From positions 2,666,001-2,730,000 of the forward strand of contig NZ_HG992749.1 of the NCBI RefSeq assembly GCF_905175385.1: 64,000 bases of DNA. The letters are read 5' to 3'. The DNA is from Vibrio sp. B1FLJ16 (lineage in GTDB: Bacteria > Pseudomonadota > Gammaproteobacteria > Enterobacterales > Vibrionaceae). The notes under the pieces were generated by a model. That model made no database searches. It was not told where the DNA came from and saw nothing but the letters and a program-made list of their open reading frames with translations. The position numbers and the translations under genes are program-made. Position 1 is the first letter of the stretch, and each line of letters begins with the position of its first letter. Shown here in pieces: positions 39,494 to 57,990 of the stretch.

Positions 39494-39612
39494 AGCCTGG
39501 CGATGTCCTACTCTCACATGGGGAAGCCCCACACTACCATCGGCGCTGTTTTGTTTCACTTCTGAGTTCGGAATGGAATCAGGTGGGTCCAAAACGCTAT
39601 GGCCGCCAAGCA
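39494..39612 (-). rRNA. rrf: 5S rRNA (left operon)
   Basis: A 119-nt 5S gene, TGCTTGGCGGCC at the 5' end (39612) to GCCAGGC at the 3' end. It contains the conserved CCGAACTCAGAAGTGAAAC. Identical to the copy at 44991-45109. Confidence 0.96.
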
Positions 39613-39704
39613 AATTCTTTAATCTGGAAAGCTGTTTTTTTAATTCTCGTTCTTACACATTCAATGTTCTTTCATTGAGTCCATCAAAACCCCTTGGGTG
39701 TTGT

Positions 39705-42596
<2,892 letters not shown>

Positions 42597-42861
42597 ATAC
42601 AACCCGAAGGAGTTTCGAATTGAAGTTAAACAACCAAAGTTGCTGTCTCATTATTTGAATGAGCGAGACAGCTTTCGATTTTGCCGGACTCAAATTCCAA
42701 GAACACTTGAATGTGTTGTTAGTTGTATTCCCTTAGGAATACTTTGAGAACTTTACAAATAATCTTAAAGATTATTTTGTCAGCTTTCCAAATTGTTAAA
42801 GAGCTAATCACTTCAATGAAGTAACCATTTTTAAAAGCACTATCGCTAATGCGCTTAAAGA

Positions 42862-42937
42862 TGGTGGAGCTATGCGGGATCGAACCGCAGACCTCCTGCG
42901 TGCAAGGCAGGCGCTCTCCCAGCTGAGCTATAGCCCC
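42862..42937 (-). tRNA. tRNA-Ala (UGC)
   Basis: A 76-nt tRNA in the 16S-23S spacer. It starts GGGGCTATAGCTCAG, has the anticodon loop with TGC and an encoded CCA. The left operon carries it next to tRNA-Ile. Confidence 0.97.
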
Positions 42938-42978
42938 ATCAAGGTGTCGATACTGTATGCCAACTCCCTAAAAGGAAT

Positions 42979-43055
42979 TGGTGGGTCTGAGTGGACTCGA
43001 ACCACCGACCTCTCGCTTATCAGGCGAACGCTCTAACCACCTGAGCTACAGACCC
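42979..43055 (-). tRNA. tRNA-Ile (GAU)
   Basis: A 77-nt spacer tRNA. Acceptor GGGTCTG pairs with CAGACCC; the anticodon loop CTGATAAG gives GAT; CCA is encoded. It lies 5' of tRNA-Ala in the transcript, the classic Ile-Ala spacer. Confidence 0.97.
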
Positions 43056-43120
43056 AGTATCGTCTCTTTTACATAAACCGTATCAATCTGTGTGGACACT
43101 CATCGTGAGTAATCATCGTA

Positions 43121-44673
<1,553 letters not shown>

Positions 44674-44847
44674 AAGATTTTGTTCGGCTCAATGAATACT
44701 GAACATTACATAAAGTAATGTTTGAATTGACTGTGCTGAATCCGAAGATTCAATGGTCACTTCGTATCATTGAAACCTAATTTGATACCGAAGTATCGAA
44801 TTGGATTATCATCAACGAGTGCCCACACAGATTGATAGGTCTATATT

Positions 44848-44858
44848 GTTAAAGAGCT
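44848..44858 (-). promoter_or_regulatory. boxA antitermination site, left rrn leader
   Basis: GCTCTTTAACA on the minus strand, in the leader between the promoter and 16S, matches the rrn boxA that recruits NusB/NusE. The same element is at 50266-50276. Confidence 0.8.
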
Positions 44859-44894
44859 TGGCTTTCAGTGCCTTAGCACGTAAGCGAGGTGCGT

Positions 44895-44922
44895 ATAATA
44901 CGCTTTCCACTTTGAAAGTCAA
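44895..44922 (-). promoter_or_regulatory. rrn promoter of the left operon
   Basis: Minus-strand TTGACT (44917-44922), a 16-bp spacer and TATTAT (44895-44900), followed by ACGCACC. AT-rich DNA upstream may act as an UP element. The 16-bp spacing is usual for rrn P1 promoters. Confidence 0.8.
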
Positions 44923-44929
44923 CATAAAA

Positions 44930-44947
44930 TTCTGAAAAACTTCAGAA
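44930..44947 (-). terminator. AT-rich terminator at the end of the right rRNA operon
   Basis: TTCTGAA pairs with TTCAGAA (loop of 4), and TTTTAT follows on the minus strand. A second hairpin (GACTTGCTTA / TAAGCAAAGTC) at 44957-44982 precedes it. It lies between the right 5S and the left operon promoter. Confidence 0.6.
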
Positions 44948-44990
44948 CCCTATGGTGACTTGCTTAAATCATAAGCAAAGTCGAAATTAA

Positions 44991-45109
44991 AGCCTGGCGA
45001 TGTCCTACTCTCACATGGGGAAGCCCCACACTACCATCGGCGCTGTTTTGTTTCACTTCTGAGTTCGGAATGGAATCAGGTGGGTCCAAAACGCTATGGC
45101 CGCCAAGCA
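44991..45109 (-). rRNA. rrf: 5S rRNA (right operon)
   Basis: A second 119-nt 5S gene, the same sequence as 39494-39612. The next gene downstream is the left operon, about 300 bp away. Confidence 0.96.
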
Positions 45110-45201
45110 AATTCTTTAATCTGGAAAGCTGTTTTTTTAATTCTCGTTCTTACACATTCAATGTTCTTTTATTGAGTCCATCAAAACCCCTTGGGTGTTG
45201 T

Positions 45202-48093
<2,892 letters not shown>

Positions 48094-48372
48094 ATACAAC
48101 CCGAAGGAGTTTCGAATTGAAGTTAAACAACCAAAGTTGCTGTCTCATTATTTGAATGAGCGAGACAGCTTTCGATTTTGCCGGACTCAAATTCCAAGAA
48201 CACTTGAATGTGTTGTTAGTTGTATTCCCTTAGGAATACTTTGAGAACTTTACAAATAATCTTAAAGATTATTTTGTCAGCTTTCCAAATTGTTAAAGAG
48301 CTAATCACTTCAATGAAGTAATCATTTTTAAAAGCACTCTGCTTTCTATTTCGAATAAAGTGCGCTTAAAGA

Positions 48373-48448
48373 TGGTATCCCGTAGGGGAGTCGAACCCCT
48401 GTTACCGCCGTGAAAGGGCGGTGTCCTAGGCCTCTAGACGAACGGGAC
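48373..48448 (-). tRNA. tRNA-Glu (UUC)
   Basis: A 76-nt tRNA in the spacer of the right operon. It begins GTCCCGTTCGTCTAGAGG, has the anticodon TTC in CTTTCAC and encodes CCA. It replaces the Ile-Ala pair of the left operon; the sequence on both sides is almost the same in the two operons. Confidence 0.97.
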
Positions 48449-48539
48449 ACTAAGTTGAACATCTTGGGGGATGTTCTATCTCTTAAACTTCATAAACCGT
48501 ATCAATCTGTGTGGACACTCATCGTGAATAATCATCGTA

Positions 48540-50092
<1,553 letters not shown>

Positions 50093-50265
50093 AAGATTTT
50101 GTTCGGCTCAATGAATACTGAACATTACATAAAGTAATGTTTGAATTGACTGTGCTGAATCCGAAGATTCAATGGTCACTTCGTATCATTGAAACCTAAT
50201 TTGATACCGAAGTATCGAATTGGATTATCATCAACGAGTGCCCACACAGATTGATAGGTCTATAT

Positions 50266-50276
50266 TGTTAAAGAGC
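50266..50276 (-). promoter_or_regulatory. boxA antitermination site, right rrn leader
   Basis: GCTCTTTAACA on the minus strand, the same element as at 44848-44858. Confidence 0.8.
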
Positions 50277-50317
50277 TATTCTTCTTTGTGACTCACATCA
50301 CTTCGGAAGAGGCGGCC

Positions 50318-50345
50318 ATTCTAGCGAGATAATTTTTAGTGTCAA
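50318..50345 (-). promoter_or_regulatory. rrn P1-type promoter of the right operon
   Basis: Minus-strand TTGACA (50340-50345), 16-bp spacer and TAGAAT (50318-50323), followed by a GC-rich discriminator GGCCGCC typical of stringently controlled promoters. The upstream DNA is A/T-rich. Confidence 0.85.
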
Positions 50346-50525
50346 ACACTTTTTGCAAATTATTTCGTTTTTCTTTTTGACCTTGTCAACCTTACTCAAA
50401 CCCTTGCGAGCCCTTGCCCTGTCGACGAGGTGGCATTATAGAGATCGCGCTCACATTGGCAAGCGTTATTTTTCAAAAATTGCAAAAATAATAGTTAAAC
50501 GGTGAGTTTTCGCTCAAACCCTTAT

Positions 50526-50578
50526 TTATCCAACTTTACCCCTAACTATCAAACAGGTTATCCACAGAGTTATCCTTA
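50526..50578 (+). promoter_or_regulatory. DnaA-box cluster
   Basis: A perfect TTATCCACA (50558-50566) is flanked by near matches TTATCCAAC (50526-50534) and TTATCCTTA (50570-50578), all in the same direction, between the rrn promoter and the cysH terminator. Possibly DnaA regulation or titration; no origin is suggested. Confidence 0.5.
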
Positions 50579-50610
50579 GAAATCCATTTTCACCACGGTC
50601 TTTTGCTTCT

Positions 50611-50654
50611 ACACAATAAAGAAAGCCGCTTAAAAGCGGCTTTCTTTATTGTGT
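50611..50654. terminator. Terminator of cysH (20-bp perfect stem)
   Basis: A perfect 20-bp stem (50611-50630 with 50635-50654, 4-nt loop TAAA) with A and T runs inside both arms lies just beyond the cysH stop. Confidence 0.9.
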
Positions 50655-50679
50655 ATAGGAAAACAATCCCTACATTTAT

Positions 50680-51459
50680 CTATATACCCGAACCATCTTG
50701 TTCGGAACCATCGTCTTCGTGTAGTCCACATTCTCGCTTCAGTCCGAAAAATCTGGTTTCTTCCTCTGCCATTCCCGGCTCCCACTTACGGGTAGTATGG
50801 GTATCACCAACAGAAAGGTAACCTTCATCCCATAGAGGGTGGTATTTGAGACCGTGTTCTTCCAGATAATAGTGAACGTCTTTATTAGTCCAATCTATTA
50901 CCGGTAAAAACTTAAACACCCCATTTTGAATCGAGAGTATAGGTAAACCTGAACGAGTATGACTTTGCTCTCTGCGCAAGCCTGAAAACCATGTAGCAAC
51001 ATTCAGCTCTTTCAAGGCACGACGCATTGGTTCGACTTTATTTATCTTGTTGTACTTTTCTATACCTTCAACACCCTGCTCCCACAGATTTCCGTAGCGG
51101 GCTTCTTGCCAATTAGCACTTTTTACCGCGCGGTATACTTTTAGGTTCAGGTTAAGTTGCTCAGTCAACTCATCAATGAAGCGGTACGTTTCTGAAAACA
51201 AATATCCGGTATCCGTCAGGATAACTGGTATATCCGGTTTTTCTTGAGTCACAAGATGAAGCATGACCGCAGCCTGGATACCAAAGCTAGACGAAACCGC
51301 GAACTCTCCGTCTAGGTTTTCCAAAGCCCATCTAACTCGCTCTTGTGCCGAAAGCTGTTCAAGTTCGACATTGATTTGAGCAAGACGGAGGACTTGCTCC
51401 GTCTTAGTTAATGTCAATAACTCTGCCAGCTCCGGTTTGGAAGCTACAGAATCAAGCAT
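50680..51459 (-). CDS. cysH: CysH, PAPS reductase
   Basis: A 259-aa phosphoadenosine-phosphosulfate reductase. It has the PP-loop-like [15 protein letters not shown], the [13 protein letters not shown] motif, the PAPS-binding [12 protein letters not shown] and the C-terminal catalytic ECGLH. It makes sulfite from PAPS with thioredoxin. I use the ATG at 51459 ([14 protein letters not shown]), preceded by GAGGGA; the longer frame overlaps cysI. It overlaps the cysI stop by 8 bp and is the last gene of cysJIH. Confidence 0.96.
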   Translation of the reverse strand: MLDSVASKPELAELLTLTKTEQVLRLAQINVELEQLSAQERVRWALENLDGEFAVSSSFGIQAAVMLHLVTQEKPDIPVILTDTGYLFSETYRFIDELTEQLNLNLKVYRAVKSANWQEARYGNLWEQGVEGIEKYNKINKVEPMRRALKELNVATWFSGLRREQSHTRSGLPILSIQNGVFKFLPVIDWTNKDVHYYLEEHGLKYHPLWDEGYLSVGDTHTTRKWEPGMAEEETRFFGLKRECGLHEDDGSEQDGSGI

Positions 51460-53188
51460 AGAAGTCCCTCTTTGACACGAGCACTTCCTGGATAATGCCG
51501 GCGCGAATAGTGAAGTCACCAAATGCTTCTCCGTCTTCACGCTCTGCAGCCCATCGAGCCACCAGCTGATCAATCTCTTCTAGGATTTGCTTATCCGTGA
51601 TGTTCTCTTTATACATTTTTGGTACACGTGTGCCAGCACGGTTACCACCTAGGTGCAGGTTGTAACGACCCGGAGCTTTGCCAACCAGACCAATTTCGGC
51701 CAGCATCGCACGGCCACAACCATTCGGACAGCCTGTAACACGCAAGATGATGTTGTCATCTTCTGGCAGACCATGTTTTTCAAGGATACCTTCTACATCA
51801 GTAACAAACTGAGGAAGGAATCGTTCTGCTTCTGCCATTGCTAGCGGACAAGTCGGGAAAGCTACACACGCCATGGAGTTCTTACGCTGCTCACTAACGT
51901 TGTCATCCATTAAGCCGTGTTCACGCGCGATCTTTTCAATCTTCGCTTTTTCGTTTTTCGGTACGCCGGCAACAATCAAGTTTTGGTTAGCCGTCATGCG
52001 GAAATCACCTTTATGGATTTTCGCAATTTCAGCAACACCCGTTTTTAATGGCTTACCTGGGTAATCCAATAATCTACCATTCTCGATAAATAGAGCTAAA
52101 TGGAACTTACCATCAATGCCTTCTACCCAGCCAATGCGGTCACCACGTTCAGTAAACTCGTATGGACGGCTTGCTTCAAACTTAATCCCAGCACGTTTTT
52201 CTACTTCCGCTTTAAACACATCAGTACCTACGCGATCAAGCGTGTACTTGGTTTTCGCATTCTTACGATTTGAACGGTTACCCCAGTCACGCTGAGTCGT
52301 TACTACTGCAGCGGCAACATCTAAGGTTTTATCCAGAGGTACAAAACCAAAGTCATCCGCACGACGAGGGTATGTTGATGTATCACTGTGTGTCATCGCC
52401 AGACCGCCACCAACAAGCACGTTGAAGCCAACCAGTTTGCCGTTGTCTGCAATCGCAACGAAGTTCAGATCGTTCGCATGCACATCCACATCATTTTGCG
52501 GGGGAATAACAACAGTAGTTTTGAACTTACGAGGTAAATAAGTTTTACCCAAGATTGGCTCGTCTTCTTCAGTTGTTTCGACTTTCTCACCGTCTAACCA
52601 GATTTCAGCATAAGCGCGGGTTTTTGGCAGAAGATGTTCACTGATCTTCTTTGCCCACTCGTACGCTTCCTGATGCAATTCAGACTCTACCGGGTTCGTG
52701 GTACAGAGTACGTTACGGTTAACGTCACCCGCAGTCGCGATTGAATCGATACCAATGCTGTTCAACGTTTGGTGCATTAACTTTATGTTTGGCTTAAGGA
52801 CACCGTGGAACTGGAACGTTTGACGTGTAGTCAGACGAATACTTCCGTATAGAGAGTGCTCTGTTGCAAACTTGTCAATCGCCAGCCACTGTGTCGGCGT
52901 GATAACACCGCCAGGCATACGAGCACGAAGCATCACGTTATGAAGAGGTTCAAGTTTTTGCTTAGCACGCTCATTACGGATATCACGATCATCTTGCTGG
53001 TACATGCCGTGGAAACGAATCAACTGGAAGTTGTCCGCGGTAAACCCGCCAGTAATACGATCCTGCAGATCCTGCTCAATCGTGCCACGTAACAAGTTAC
53101 TTTCCCTTTTCAGGCGCTCGTTATCAGAAAGCGGCCCAAGCTCTTCGCCTAATACAACCTGCTTATTATTTTCCGTAGAAAAAGTCAT
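51452..53188 (-). CDS. cysI: CysI, sulfite reductase hemoprotein beta subunit
   Basis: A 578-aa siroheme and 4Fe-4S protein reducing sulfite to sulfide with electrons from CysJ. The iron-sulfur/siroheme ligands are in [18 protein letters not shown] and [20 protein letters not shown]. Two ferredoxin-like repeats have [20 protein letters not shown] and [11 protein letters not shown]. It starts in the TAATG overlap with the cysJ stop and overlaps cysH by 8 bp, so the three proteins are translationally coupled. Confidence 0.98.
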   Translation of the reverse strand: MTFSTENNKQVVLGEELGPLSDNERLKRESNLLRGTIEQDLQDRITGGFTADNFQLIRFHGMYQQDDRDIRNERAKQKLEPLHNVMLRARMPGGVITPTQWLAIDKFATEHSLYGSIRLTTRQTFQFHGVLKPNIKLMHQTLNSIGIDSIATAGDVNRNVLCTTNPVESELHQEAYEWAKKISEHLLPKTRAYAEIWLDGEKVETTEEDEPILGKTYLPRKFKTTVVIPPQNDVDVHANDLNFVAIADNGKLVGFNVLVGGGLAMTHSDTSTYPRRADDFGFVPLDKTLDVAAAVVTTQRDWGNRSNRKNAKTKYTLDRVGTDVFKAEVEKRAGIKFEASRPYEFTERGDRIGWVEGIDGKFHLALFIENGRLLDYPGKPLKTGVAEIAKIHKGDFRMTANQNLIVAGVPKNEKAKIEKIAREHGLMDDNVSEQRKNSMACVAFPTCPLAMAEAERFLPQFVTDVEGILEKHGLPEDDNIILRVTGCPNGCGRAMLAEIGLVGKAPGRYNLHLGGNRAGTRVPKMYKENITDKQILEEIDQLVARWAAEREDGEAFGDFTIRAGIIQEVLVSKRDFYA

Positions 53189-55059
53189 TAGTACACATCC
53201 CTCTGATAACGTTTCGCTTTACGTAAGTCATTAATAAATTGTTCTGCATCGCTGCGAGACAGTTTACCTTCTTGCTCAGCAACGATAATAAGTGCGTCGT
53301 GGACATCTTTCGCCATGCGAGTTGCATCACCACATACGTAGATGTAGGCACCGTCCTGAATCCACTGCCATACTTGAGCTGCGTTTTCCAGAATGCGATG
53401 TTGCACGTAAACCTTTTCAATCTGGTCGCGGCTAAAGGCAACATCGAGACGACTTAGCACGCCTGATTTAAGGTATTTTTGCCACTCAACCTGATACAAG
53501 AAATCTTGTGTGAAGGTGCGGTCACCAAAGAACAACCAGTTTTTGCCTTCAGCATCGCGGTTCTCGCGCTCTTGAATAAAGCTGCGGAATGGCGCAATAC
53601 CTGTACCCGGACCAACCATGATGACTGGTGTATTATCGTCTTCCGGCAGTTTGAAGTTATTATTGTGTTCGACAAACACTTTCACTTCACCGCCTTCTTC
53701 CAAGCGTTGTGCCAAGAAACCAGAAGCGCCACCGAAACGTTTTTCGTCGTTGTGATCGTACTCAACCAAACCTACAGTCAAGTGCACTTCTTCATCGACT
53801 TCAGACTGGCTCGAAGCGATTGAGTAAAGACGAGGAGTCAGGCGGCGCAATAAACCAACCAGTTCATCAGCAGTTAGCTTTGTCTTCTTCTCTGCCAGTA
53901 CATCAACAATTTGAGTATTCGCAGCGTATTCACGAAGCTTGTCTTTATCTTCAACCAGCTTCTGCAGTTTCTTGCTTCCAGAAAGCTCAGCGAATTTAGT
54001 CACGAACTGCGGGTTAGATGTGGTGATTTCGTATTTACTGACCAGAGCACTATGGATAGACAGACTTTCCCCATCAACCTCAACAGTTTCAACGCCTGAC
54101 AAACCGACCTTACCCAGAACCGCATTAGCCAACTCAGAGCTGTTTTCATACCATACACCCAGAGCATCACCAGGTTGGTAAGTCAGACCCGAGCCATCCA
54201 GATCGATTTCGATGTGACGTACGTCTTTACCTGAGTCACGGCCAGTGATCTTCTGACTGGTCAGCAGTGTTGCTGTATAAGGATTCTGCTTGTTGTACTG
54301 AGAATGCGTTGCGGCAGCCTGACCAACGGGAAGCTGGACGACTTCTGCTGCGCTGCCAGACGAAAGCGTCTCTTTCACTTTCTCCAGAGCACTCTTACGC
54401 CACTCGGTAGCAGGTGCTTCGTAGTCTACATCACAGTCGATACGGTCGATAAATGACTTAGCACCCAGTTTTGACAGATAGGTATCAAAATCTTTACCAG
54501 TCTGGCAGAAGAACTCATAGCTAGAGTCACCAAGCGCGATGACACCATACTGTAAGTCAGGCAGTTTAGGCGCTTTCTTCGACTGTAAAAATTCATGCAG
54601 TTCAATAGCATTGTCTGGCGCTTCGCCTTCACCGTTGGTTGAAGCCACGATGATAACGTGCGTTTCTTTGGCTAAGTTTTTGCCTTTGTAATCGCTGGCA
54701 TCGAATAATTCAACAGCGATTCCTTCGGACTTTGCTTCCTGCTCTAAAGCCTCGGCAACGCCTTTAGCATTCCCGGTTTGAGAAGCATAAATGATGCTCA
54801 GCTTACCAGCTGGCTTAGCGGATACAGCGGCAGCCGCTTGTGCAATTGGCGTAGCTGCTGCGCTTGGTTGATGTTGAGCTAAACCCCAGAAGTAGCCACT
54901 GACCCAGGCTAGTTGCTGTGAAGACAACCCTGAGACAGTTTGTTGGAGTGAGTTAAATTGCTGGTCATTCAGCGGGCTTGCGATTGGCGGGTTTCCACCT
55001 TGCCCGTTATTATCTTCAGACACATTAGTGTGTGAGTACTCGTTCTTTTGAAAAGACAT
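53188..55059 (-). CDS. cysJ: CysJ, sulfite reductase flavoprotein alpha subunit
   Basis: A 623-aa NADPH-dependent flavoprotein. It has a flavodoxin-like FMN domain (about 90-230; [18 protein letters not shown]), an FAD domain ([11 protein letters not shown]) and an NADPH domain ([17 protein letters not shown], then [17 protein letters not shown]) with the typical C-terminal Tyr. It feeds electrons to CysI. I prefer the ATG at 55059 (MSFQKNEYS), with AGGGA upstream; an in-frame ATG at 55080 is also possible. It heads cysJIH, and the start region contains a short inverted repeat. Confidence 0.95.
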   Translation of the reverse strand: MSFQKNEYSHTNVSEDNNGQGGNPPIASPLNDQQFNSLQQTVSGLSSQQLAWVSGYFWGLAQHQPSAAATPIAQAAAAVSAKPAGKLSIIYASQTGNAKGVAEALEQEAKSEGIAVELFDASDYKGKNLAKETHVIIVASTNGEGEAPDNAIELHEFLQSKKAPKLPDLQYGVIALGDSSYEFFCQTGKDFDTYLSKLGAKSFIDRIDCDVDYEAPATEWRKSALEKVKETLSSGSAAEVVQLPVGQAAATHSQYNKQNPYTATLLTSQKITGRDSGKDVRHIEIDLDGSGLTYQPGDALGVWYENSSELANAVLGKVGLSGVETVEVDGESLSIHSALVSKYEITTSNPQFVTKFAELSGSKKLQKLVEDKDKLREYAANTQIVDVLAEKKTKLTADELVGLLRRLTPRLYSIASSQSEVDEEVHLTVGLVEYDHNDEKRFGGASGFLAQRLEEGGEVKVFVEHNNNFKLPEDDNTPVIMVGPGTGIAPFRSFIQERENRDAEGKNWLFFGDRTFTQDFLYQVEWQKYLKSGVLSRLDVAFSRDQIEKVYVQHRILENAAQVWQWIQDGAYIYVCGDATRMAKDVHDALIIVAEQEGKLSRSDAEQFINDLRKAKRYQRDVY

Positions 55060-55060
55060 T

Positions 55061-55088
55061 GTCACGACATCCCTATTCATTGCGTGAC
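55061..55088 (-). promoter_or_regulatory. Inverted repeat over the cysJ ribosome site
   Basis: GTCACG (55061-55066) and CGTGAC (55083-55088) are separated by 16 nt that include the AGGGA in front of the ATG at 55059. In RNA the hairpin would hold the ribosome site; in DNA it could be an operator. Confidence 0.4.
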
Positions 55089-55152
55089 GATAGAGTACCC
55101 ACTCTCCTTAATAACAAGAAAGAATAGAAGTGAATGTTTTATAACTTTTTGG

Positions 55153-55171
55153 AAGTAAGCATGGCTTACTT
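55153..55171. repeat. Hairpin containing a 12-bp repeat
   Basis: AAGTAAGC (55153-55160) pairs with GCTTACTT (55164-55171). The first 12 bp (AAGTAAGCATGG) recur at 55442-55453, so the two copies flank the small gene. Confidence 0.55.
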
Positions 55172-55176
55172 TTTGC

Positions 55177-55407
55177 TCATCGGTCTTCAATCCTGACTTG
55201 CTGAAAGCCTACTGCCATGGCTGATTTTGAGGCGGCATCCAAATCTTCATAAAGACATTCTTCACCATGATTGTCTGTCAGAAACACGAATCCCCCTCGG
55301 GCATGCCTGAATTCAACGACCCATCCCCCCTCTTGAATTGACGGTTCGATAATGGCTTCCACCAGCTGGTTTTCACGAAATAGATGTCTTAATTCATTTA
55401 TTGTCAT
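55177..55407 (-). CDS. Small conserved-looking protein of unknown function
   Basis: A 76-aa acidic protein, MTINELRHLF..., with no signal peptide or membrane segment. I do not recognise a family. Two halves are visible: an N-terminal helix (residues 1-15) and a beta-rich segment (VVEFRHARGGFVFLTDNHGEECLYEDLDAASKSA) that ends in a helix. It could be a small regulatory or ligand-binding domain. It starts from an ATG preceded by AGGGAT and lies upstream of cysJ on the same strand, 118 bp away. A 12-bp sequence (AAGTAAGCATGG) occurs on both sides of it. Confidence 0.75.
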   Translation of the reverse strand: MTINELRHLFRENQLVEAIIEPSIQEGGWVVEFRHARGGFVFLTDNHGEECLYEDLDAASKSAMAVGFQQVRIEDR

Positions 55408-55511
55408 CGCTATCCCTGTTCCAACTTTTCATATTATTTCCAAGTAAGCATGGTCTAACTAATGAAAATAGGGAGAAAAATTCGATTACATATAATGAAC
55501 AGATATAAAAA

Positions 55512-55540
55512 AACGCCGCTTATAATGCGACGTTTTAATG
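55512..55540 (-). terminator. Terminator downstream of the outer-membrane barrel gene
   Basis: AAAACG-CGC pairs with GCG-CGTTTT with one unpaired base on each arm; T residues follow on the minus strand. Confidence 0.7.
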
Positions 55541-55560
55541 AAAGCAATTTAGTACATGGT

Positions 55561-56220
55561 TTAAAACGAGTATTCGGCACTCACAAAGAATCCGTCAGCG
55601 AAAACAAACTCTTTACCTAAGCTAGATAGAAACTGTTCCGATTCCAGATCAATGACTCGGTAGCCGCCACGAAGCGTAAACTGGGCGTCTTGCAACGGCA
55701 ATCTGTACTGCATACCCGCCATCAGGTCAGTATTTTTAATACCTTTACTGTCACCGAAGTTCATTTCACCAATCACATCAAAGTTGGTATTCGGTACCGT
55801 AATCTCTGCGTAGCCATACCAAGCCCAAATCAGTTCATCAAACTCTTCGGTACGCGGGGAAGTACCTGCATCAATATACTTAGTGTCACTCAGATTACTT
55901 ACGGTCACACCCGCATCAAAATGCAGTAGATCATGTTCTAAAATCTGGTAGTAAAGCGTCATATCCAGTTTATCGAAGCCCATGTAATCCGCATCAATAC
56001 TGGAATAACGCAAGCGCGCATTCGGCACGTATTTTACATCGTGCTCAACCGCAGCATAGAAAGTGCCGGTAGTACTGCTGTCTCGTTTGACCTCGTTTAC
56101 TTTTGTATCTGCAGCCCAAACGTCTGCGCCGACCTTAACGGAAACAGAAGACTCTGCGAAAACTGAAAAAGAGGTTGCCAACGATAGTGCTGTTAAAGCG
56201 AGAGTCGCTTTATTTGTCAT
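55561..56220 (-). CDS. Outer-membrane beta-barrel protein (TIGR04219-like)
   Basis: A 219-aa exported protein with a signal peptide (cleavage near VFA/ES, residue 22). The remainder alternates polar and aromatic residues in short beta strands and ends in AEYSF, a C-terminal Phe typical of Gram-negative outer-membrane barrels. The sequence resembles the TIGR04219 family of Vibrio and Shewanella, of unknown role. It is monocistronic with its own terminator. Confidence 0.8.
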   Translation of the reverse strand: MTNKATLALTALSLATSFSVFAESSVSVKVGADVWAADTKVNEVKRDSSTTGTFYAAVEHDVKYVPNARLRYSSIDADYMGFDKLDMTLYYQILEHDLLHFDAGVTVSNLSDTKYIDAGTSPRTEEFDELIWAWYGYAEITVPNTNFDVIGEMNFGDSKGIKNTDLMAGMQYRLPLQDAQFTLRGGYRVIDLESEQFLSSLGKEFVFADGFFVSAEYSF

Positions 56221-56320
56221 GTAGTATGTACTCCGGGATAGCTGCTATTCAACAAAAAGGACATGAGTGGAAATATACCATAATCTCATGCCCCTCTATC
56301 AACTAAATCGCCGTAAGCTT

Positions 56321-56536
56321 CTATTTATACCGAGGTTGGGATACGAAGTTTTTAAAAAACCAGAACCCTAATGCAATGACAATTAACCAGGGTAATAGTT
56401 TAAGTACAGTACCTACCAAGCCGAGTAAAAACATCACAACCAGAGCAATACCTGTTGCCGCAAGTACCGACATCATTGTGACGCCTGTTACCAACAGGGT
56501 CGCCGCAAAGACTAAAATGAAGATCAGCTCCAACAT
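56321..56536 (-). CDS. pspG: PspG, phage shock protein G
   Basis: A 71-aa inner-membrane protein. Starting at the ATG at 56536 it reads MLELIFILVFAATLLVTGVT and then two more hydrophobic stretches with LKLLPWLIVIALGFWFFKN, the usual PspG pattern. A longer frame adds eight residues and lacks the ribosome site; GGAGAAG stands before MLEL. It is a PspF-regulated effector of the envelope-stress response. A sigma-54 promoter is visible 45 bp upstream, as expected for the regulon. Confidence 0.92.
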   Translation of the reverse strand: MLELIFILVFAATLLVTGVTMMSVLAATGIALVVMFLLGLVGTVLKLLPWLIVIALGFWFFKNFVSQPRYK

Positions 56537-56580
56537 AATTACTTCTCCAAACGTTTTCACCGTAAATATTTCTACAGTTT

Positions 56581-56597
56581 TGCAGGTTCTATACCAA
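56581..56597 (-). promoter_or_regulatory. Sigma-54 promoter of pspG
   Basis: On the minus strand TTGGTATAGAACCTGCA has GG and GC exactly 10 nt apart, the -24/-12 arrangement (consensus TTGGCAC-N5-TTGC). It lies 45-60 bp upstream of the pspG ATG. Family knowledge says pspG depends on sigma-54 and PspF. Confidence 0.8.
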
Positions 56598-56639
56598 CTT
56601 GTTAATCTCGATGCAATTACATGATCTATAAATAAAAAT

Positions 56640-56670
56640 AAAGCCAGAGGCGGTTTTGCACTCTGGCTTT
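56640..56670 (-). terminator. dusA terminator
   Basis: AAAGCCAGAG pairs with CTCTGGCTTT (10 bp); T-rich DNA follows on the minus strand, 45 bp after the dusA stop. Confidence 0.85.
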
Positions 56671-56713
56671 GTTTATTCTTTAATTGGTAATTTTAACCAA
56701 CCACAGGTGAAAT

Positions 56714-57694
56714 TTACACATTCAGCTCTTTTGGAATTTTCGCAAGTGCGTCTTGCAGCACCTCTAAGCCAGATCCTGGCTTGTGTGCATTCTCGCTGAT
56801 ATGACGACGCCACTGACGAGCACCCGGCATACTCTGGAACAGACCCAGCATATGGCGTGTGATATGACCCAGATACGCACCTTTTGCCAATTGTACTTCA
56901 ATGTATGGATACATCTCTTCAACAATTTCACTGCGCTTTTTCACTGGCGTATCCGCACCAAATAACTCTTGGTCTACCGAAGCCAGCAAATATGGACTCT
57001 GGTAAGCTTCGCGGCCAATCATTACACCATCAAGATGCTGAAGATGTTCTTTCGCTTCTTCTAACGATTTTATGCCGCCATTTACTGCAATAGTCAGGTC
57101 AGAGAAGTCTTGCTTCAATTGATACGCACGTGGGTAATCCAGTGGTGGAATTTCACGGTTCTCTTTCGGGCTTAAACCACTTAACCAAGCTTTGCGAGCG
57201 TGAATGGTAAACTGCTCACAACCACCTTTCTCAGACACAATAGAAACAAAGTCAGTCAAAAACTCGTAAGAGTCCTGATGATCAATACCGATACGTGTTT
57301 TAACTGTAACAGGAACGTCAACCACCTCTTTCATTGCTGCGACACACTCAGCTACCAACAGTGGCTCCGCCATCAGACAAGCCCCAAAGCGGCCATTCTG
57401 CACACGATCAGACGGGCAACCGACATTCAGATTGATCTCATCATAACCGCGCTCTTGCGCTAACTTGGCACACTTAGCGAGATCTGCCGGGTTTGAGCCA
57501 CCTAACTGAAGTGCTAACGGATGCTCCTCTTCGTTGTAAGCCAGGAAATCTCCTTTTCCATGAATGATCGCACCTGTCGTCACCATTTCTGTGTACAACA
57601 GGGTTTCTTTGGTCATTAAGCGATGGAAGTAGCGACAATGACGGTCAGTCCAATCCAACATTGGTGCTACAGAGAGCCTGCAAGAATGAGTCAT
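56714..57694 (-). CDS. dusA: DusA, tRNA-dihydrouridine synthase
   Basis: A 326-aa FMN enzyme reducing uridines in the D loop of tRNA (U20/U20a for DusA). The TIM barrel shows [13 protein letters not shown] at the N terminus, [22 protein letters not shown] with the catalytic Cys, [23 protein letters not shown] and AVNGGIKS with the flavin phosphate site. The C-terminal [12 protein letters not shown] is typical of DusA. I use the ATG at 57694 ([11 protein letters not shown]); the longer frame of 46 additional residues lacks conservation. Confidence 0.95.
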   Translation of the reverse strand: MTHSCRLSVAPMLDWTDRHCRYFHRLMTKETLLYTEMVTTGAIIHGKGDFLAYNEEEHPLALQLGGSNPADLAKCAKLAQERGYDEINLNVGCPSDRVQNGRFGACLMAEPLLVAECVAAMKEVVDVPVTVKTRIGIDHQDSYEFLTDFVSIVSEKGGCEQFTIHARKAWLSGLSPKENREIPPLDYPRAYQLKQDFSDLTIAVNGGIKSLEEAKEHLQHLDGVMIGREAYQSPYLLASVDQELFGADTPVKKRSEIVEEMYPYIEVQLAKGAYLGHITRHMLGLFQSMPGARQWRRHISENAHKPGSGLEVLQDALAKIPKELNV

Positions 57695-57990
57695 GATTTC
57701 AACACCCGTTTTTATTTTACCAAGGCTGAGCGCAGAGGTGCGCTCAAAAAATAAGTCGGGTATTGTATACCCACATTCTTGAGGATGCGAGTATTGTCCG
57801 CTTAGCAGAGAAAAGTCACAGATAAAAAACAATTTGAGTACAGTTCTCTTATTCTGTGATGGCAGTAATGTCTACATTCGAAGACCAATATGCTTTTATT
57901 CATGATTTTCGAAGTGATAGCAGGTAAAATGAAGCGTTTCTAAGCGGACTGCGAAAAGAAATATTTTGTCATAGAGCACATCCAATAGTT

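Noticed and set aside
50526..50578. Possible replication origin
   Set aside because: Only three boxes, no AT-rich unwinding element with dnaA/gidA neighbours; more likely regulatory.
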